NCBI GenBank assembly: GCA_021234535.1
Contig: CM037836.1
Location: forward strand, 20,512,769-20,576,768
Origin: Stichopus chloronotus
Taxonomy: Eukaryota > Echinodermata > Holothuroidea > Aspidochirotida > Stichopodidae
Reading direction: 5' to 3'
DNA: 64,000 nt
Both the position numbers and the translations under genes were made by a program. This document shows, in pieces, positions 62,211 to 64,000 of the stretch (positions within the stretch are counted from its first letter, which is position 1; every line of letters begins with the position of its first letter). The notes beneath the pieces were generated by a model, which was not told the origin of the DNA, ran no database searches, and was given only the letters and a program-made list of their open reading frames with translations.

Positions 62211-63118
62211 TTTTGATGAACACGAGGACGACTGTAAACTCACTAAACCAGTACAATTCTACCCAAATCGCCTCTCTGTTTTACCAGTGATAAAACCTCG
62301 CATTTCTTAAGTACGTCTATACATACTCATTGATGTACGTATCAAAATCTTCTTGCATGCCATATTTATGTTCCTCATTACAGACGTTTACCTTCATGGT
62401 TTACATTCAATTTAATGAGGTCAAATTGCAGGATTCTCTTCCTGTTGATAATTTAAAATACGAAACCTAAGAACTTCACATAAAGACTCCTGCATCACGT
62501 TATTACAAAATATGTTCACTTAGTTTCTTATCATATGTCTACTCTCTTTAAAGACTTTGTTTCTCGATGTAAAAGTTTGGTCTCAACTTACACAAAGGTC
62601 TAGAATAAGCGTACTTTTTGTTTTTTGTTGTCACCCTCTTTACTTCAAGTAGAGTGAGTTCTTTGTGTAACTTACCTACTGTAACGAAATCAAAAAAAAA
62701 AAAATACAGGCTAAAGTAAAGTGACATGAATTGAATTTGAAATAAGATTATATGCATGGTGATTTAATTTGCTTAACTTTTTTAGTTTACAGAAGAATTC
62801 GAGACTGAAACTTTTTACAAGTGAACATTTGATATCGTTTTGATATCTTGATTACGTTTAGCTTTAAAGAGTTCGGAATTTTTTTGTTCAACTGTGTAAA
62901 CCTCTCTTCTTTCTTTCGTCTTTCTTTTCAACAAACAATACGTTTATCCATCCTGTCTACAACTATAACTACCTGTTTATTAGTAAGATGAAAATAACGA
63001 AAAGATTACAAATATTTGCATATCTAGGTAAATTGGTAAATGTATAGATCAATTACCCGATCAAACCCTTTTGTTTGTATATACCATCTCGGAAAACACG
63101 CTTACTTTTGACAAACAT

Positions 63119-63206
63119 TTTCTCTCTTTCTCCACCTCTCTCCCTCCACGCCTCTCTCCCTCTCCACATCTCTCTTTCTCTATATTTCTCTCTCGATCTA
63201 CCCTCT
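63119..63206. repeat. CT-rich low-complexity tract
   Basis: Repeated TCTCTC/CCTCTC units over about 90 bp. Confidence 0.85.
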
Positions 63207-64000
63207 TTTTCTTTTACACTCCCACTTTTTCAGAAGATTTATATTTAGTTTCGACATCATTAGGTCTAATCGAGGCGATATATTGACTGCACGATCTTCC
63301 TTTCCTGCTTTCTCTGTTCTTTAACTAAGCTAAATATATAGACGATTTGGCTTATAGCAAAATCTCATCAAATAACTTTGGTTTCCCGATAATTGTCGAT
63401 GTGAGGAAATTGTTTCACATTTGCTCAAATATGAATAACCCGAAAAAAAAGGGAGAAAGAAAGATAAAAAACAACATATTAAAAAGTATTGTATATTAAA
63501 ACAACAATTCATTCCACTTTTAACTACTTTCTTTCACTTACTCTCTCTGTTGAATAAGCTTTTCACTTGCGGTTCTTTCTCATCCTATCTGTCACGGCAA
63601 AATCGGGCCAATATTATCTAAATACATGTATCTAAGCTGTTACCGCTGAAAAGTACTTAAACCGTTGTTTTCTTTCATATTCTCGTCGAAATTCTAATGT
63701 CTGATTTATGGTTTCTCGTTTGCCAATTCGTTCCCATAAAATACAACAATCGACAAAAATTCTCCCCATTAACTAATAATAAAAGCAAATCGGTAAAAAG
63801 CGATTAAGGGGCATGTTTTACGAGATGTTTGTGCCATTAACAGTACGGATAATTCATCTTCCAATTAGCTAACATTACCCAAATACTGTTTTTGTTCCTA
63901 TAAACAAACCCATTTTTATTGTTTAAGTACAAGCGTTTGCAGTTCTACCTTTCGGCGGATTGATATACACCGATTGGAAAGGCCAGCGATAGTAGACTAA

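Larger units (their letters stand above)
61912..64000. other. SKOR upstream or intron sequence, non-coding
   Basis: AT-rich; a CT-rich low-complexity tract (about 63119-63206) and the short direct repeat are the only structure. No upstream SKOR exon or promoter identified. Confidence 0.4.

Noticed and set aside
1..64000. tRNA, rRNA or CRISPR-like arrays
   Set aside because: I looked for T-loop GTTCRANYC contexts with matching stems and for regularly spaced repeats and found none that hold up. The scan was by eye only.

Overview
The window reads as nuclear DNA of an animal: long, AT-rich, intron-containing, with poly-C/poly-G runs, microsatellites and dispersed decayed transposons. There are no operons, prokaryotic genes or CRISPR arrays. 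The recognisable genes are metazoan. Repeated GTAGGCCTAC-type palindromes (for example 32666-32675 and 32982-32991) and the retroelement types suggest a marine deuterostome invertebrate, perhaps an echinoderm. That assignment is inference with modest confidence.

Layout. (1) About 1-11.2 kb is AT-rich with no convincing exon. It holds a 14-bp minisatellite, one copy of a TTAA-flanked MITE family and a tight triplet of CACGTG E-boxes. (2) 11207-11317 on the minus strand looks like the first coding exon of a class A GPCR (short N-terminus plus TM1). A TATA box plus Initiator lies about 1.3 kb upstream on the same strand (near 12651-12679). Later exons are not visible and would lie to the left, probably outside the window. 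(3) 14.2-15.3 kb holds the 3' end of a LINE on the minus strand. (4) 19379-48500 on the minus strand is a complete OSTF1 (osteoclast-stimulating factor 1) gene. Nine coding exons, all joined at GT/AG sites with matching phases, give a 215-residue SH3 + three-ankyrin protein. Its introns carry a hAT-like MITE, a Ty3/gypsy integrase remnant split by a TTAA MITE, a duplicated dispersed repeat, a cluster of GATTTAAATC palindromes and a strong 47-nt inverted repeat. (5) 48.5-59.6 kb is mainly intergenic, with a broken CR1/Jockey-type LINE fragment at about 51.7-52.3 kb and a 247-bp element with terminal inverted repeats at 52.5 kb. (6) 59635-61372 on the minus strand is a large coding exon of a SKOR/Fussel (SKI-family transcriptional corepressor) gene, containing the Ski/Sno homology and SMAD4-binding-like regions. 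(7) 61.4-64 kb is SKOR upstream or intron sequence with another TTAA MITE only about 190 bp from the splice acceptor.

The genes do not form a pathway. OSTF1 is a cytoplasmic adaptor, SKOR a nuclear corepressor and the GPCR a membrane receptor. I found no clearly new biological system. The most useful observations are the TTAA MITE family with a nested insertion, the GPCR first exon with its core promoter, the SKOR reading frame that stops without the coiled coil expected from vertebrate relatives, and unexplained sequence-composition signals in the OSTF1 introns.
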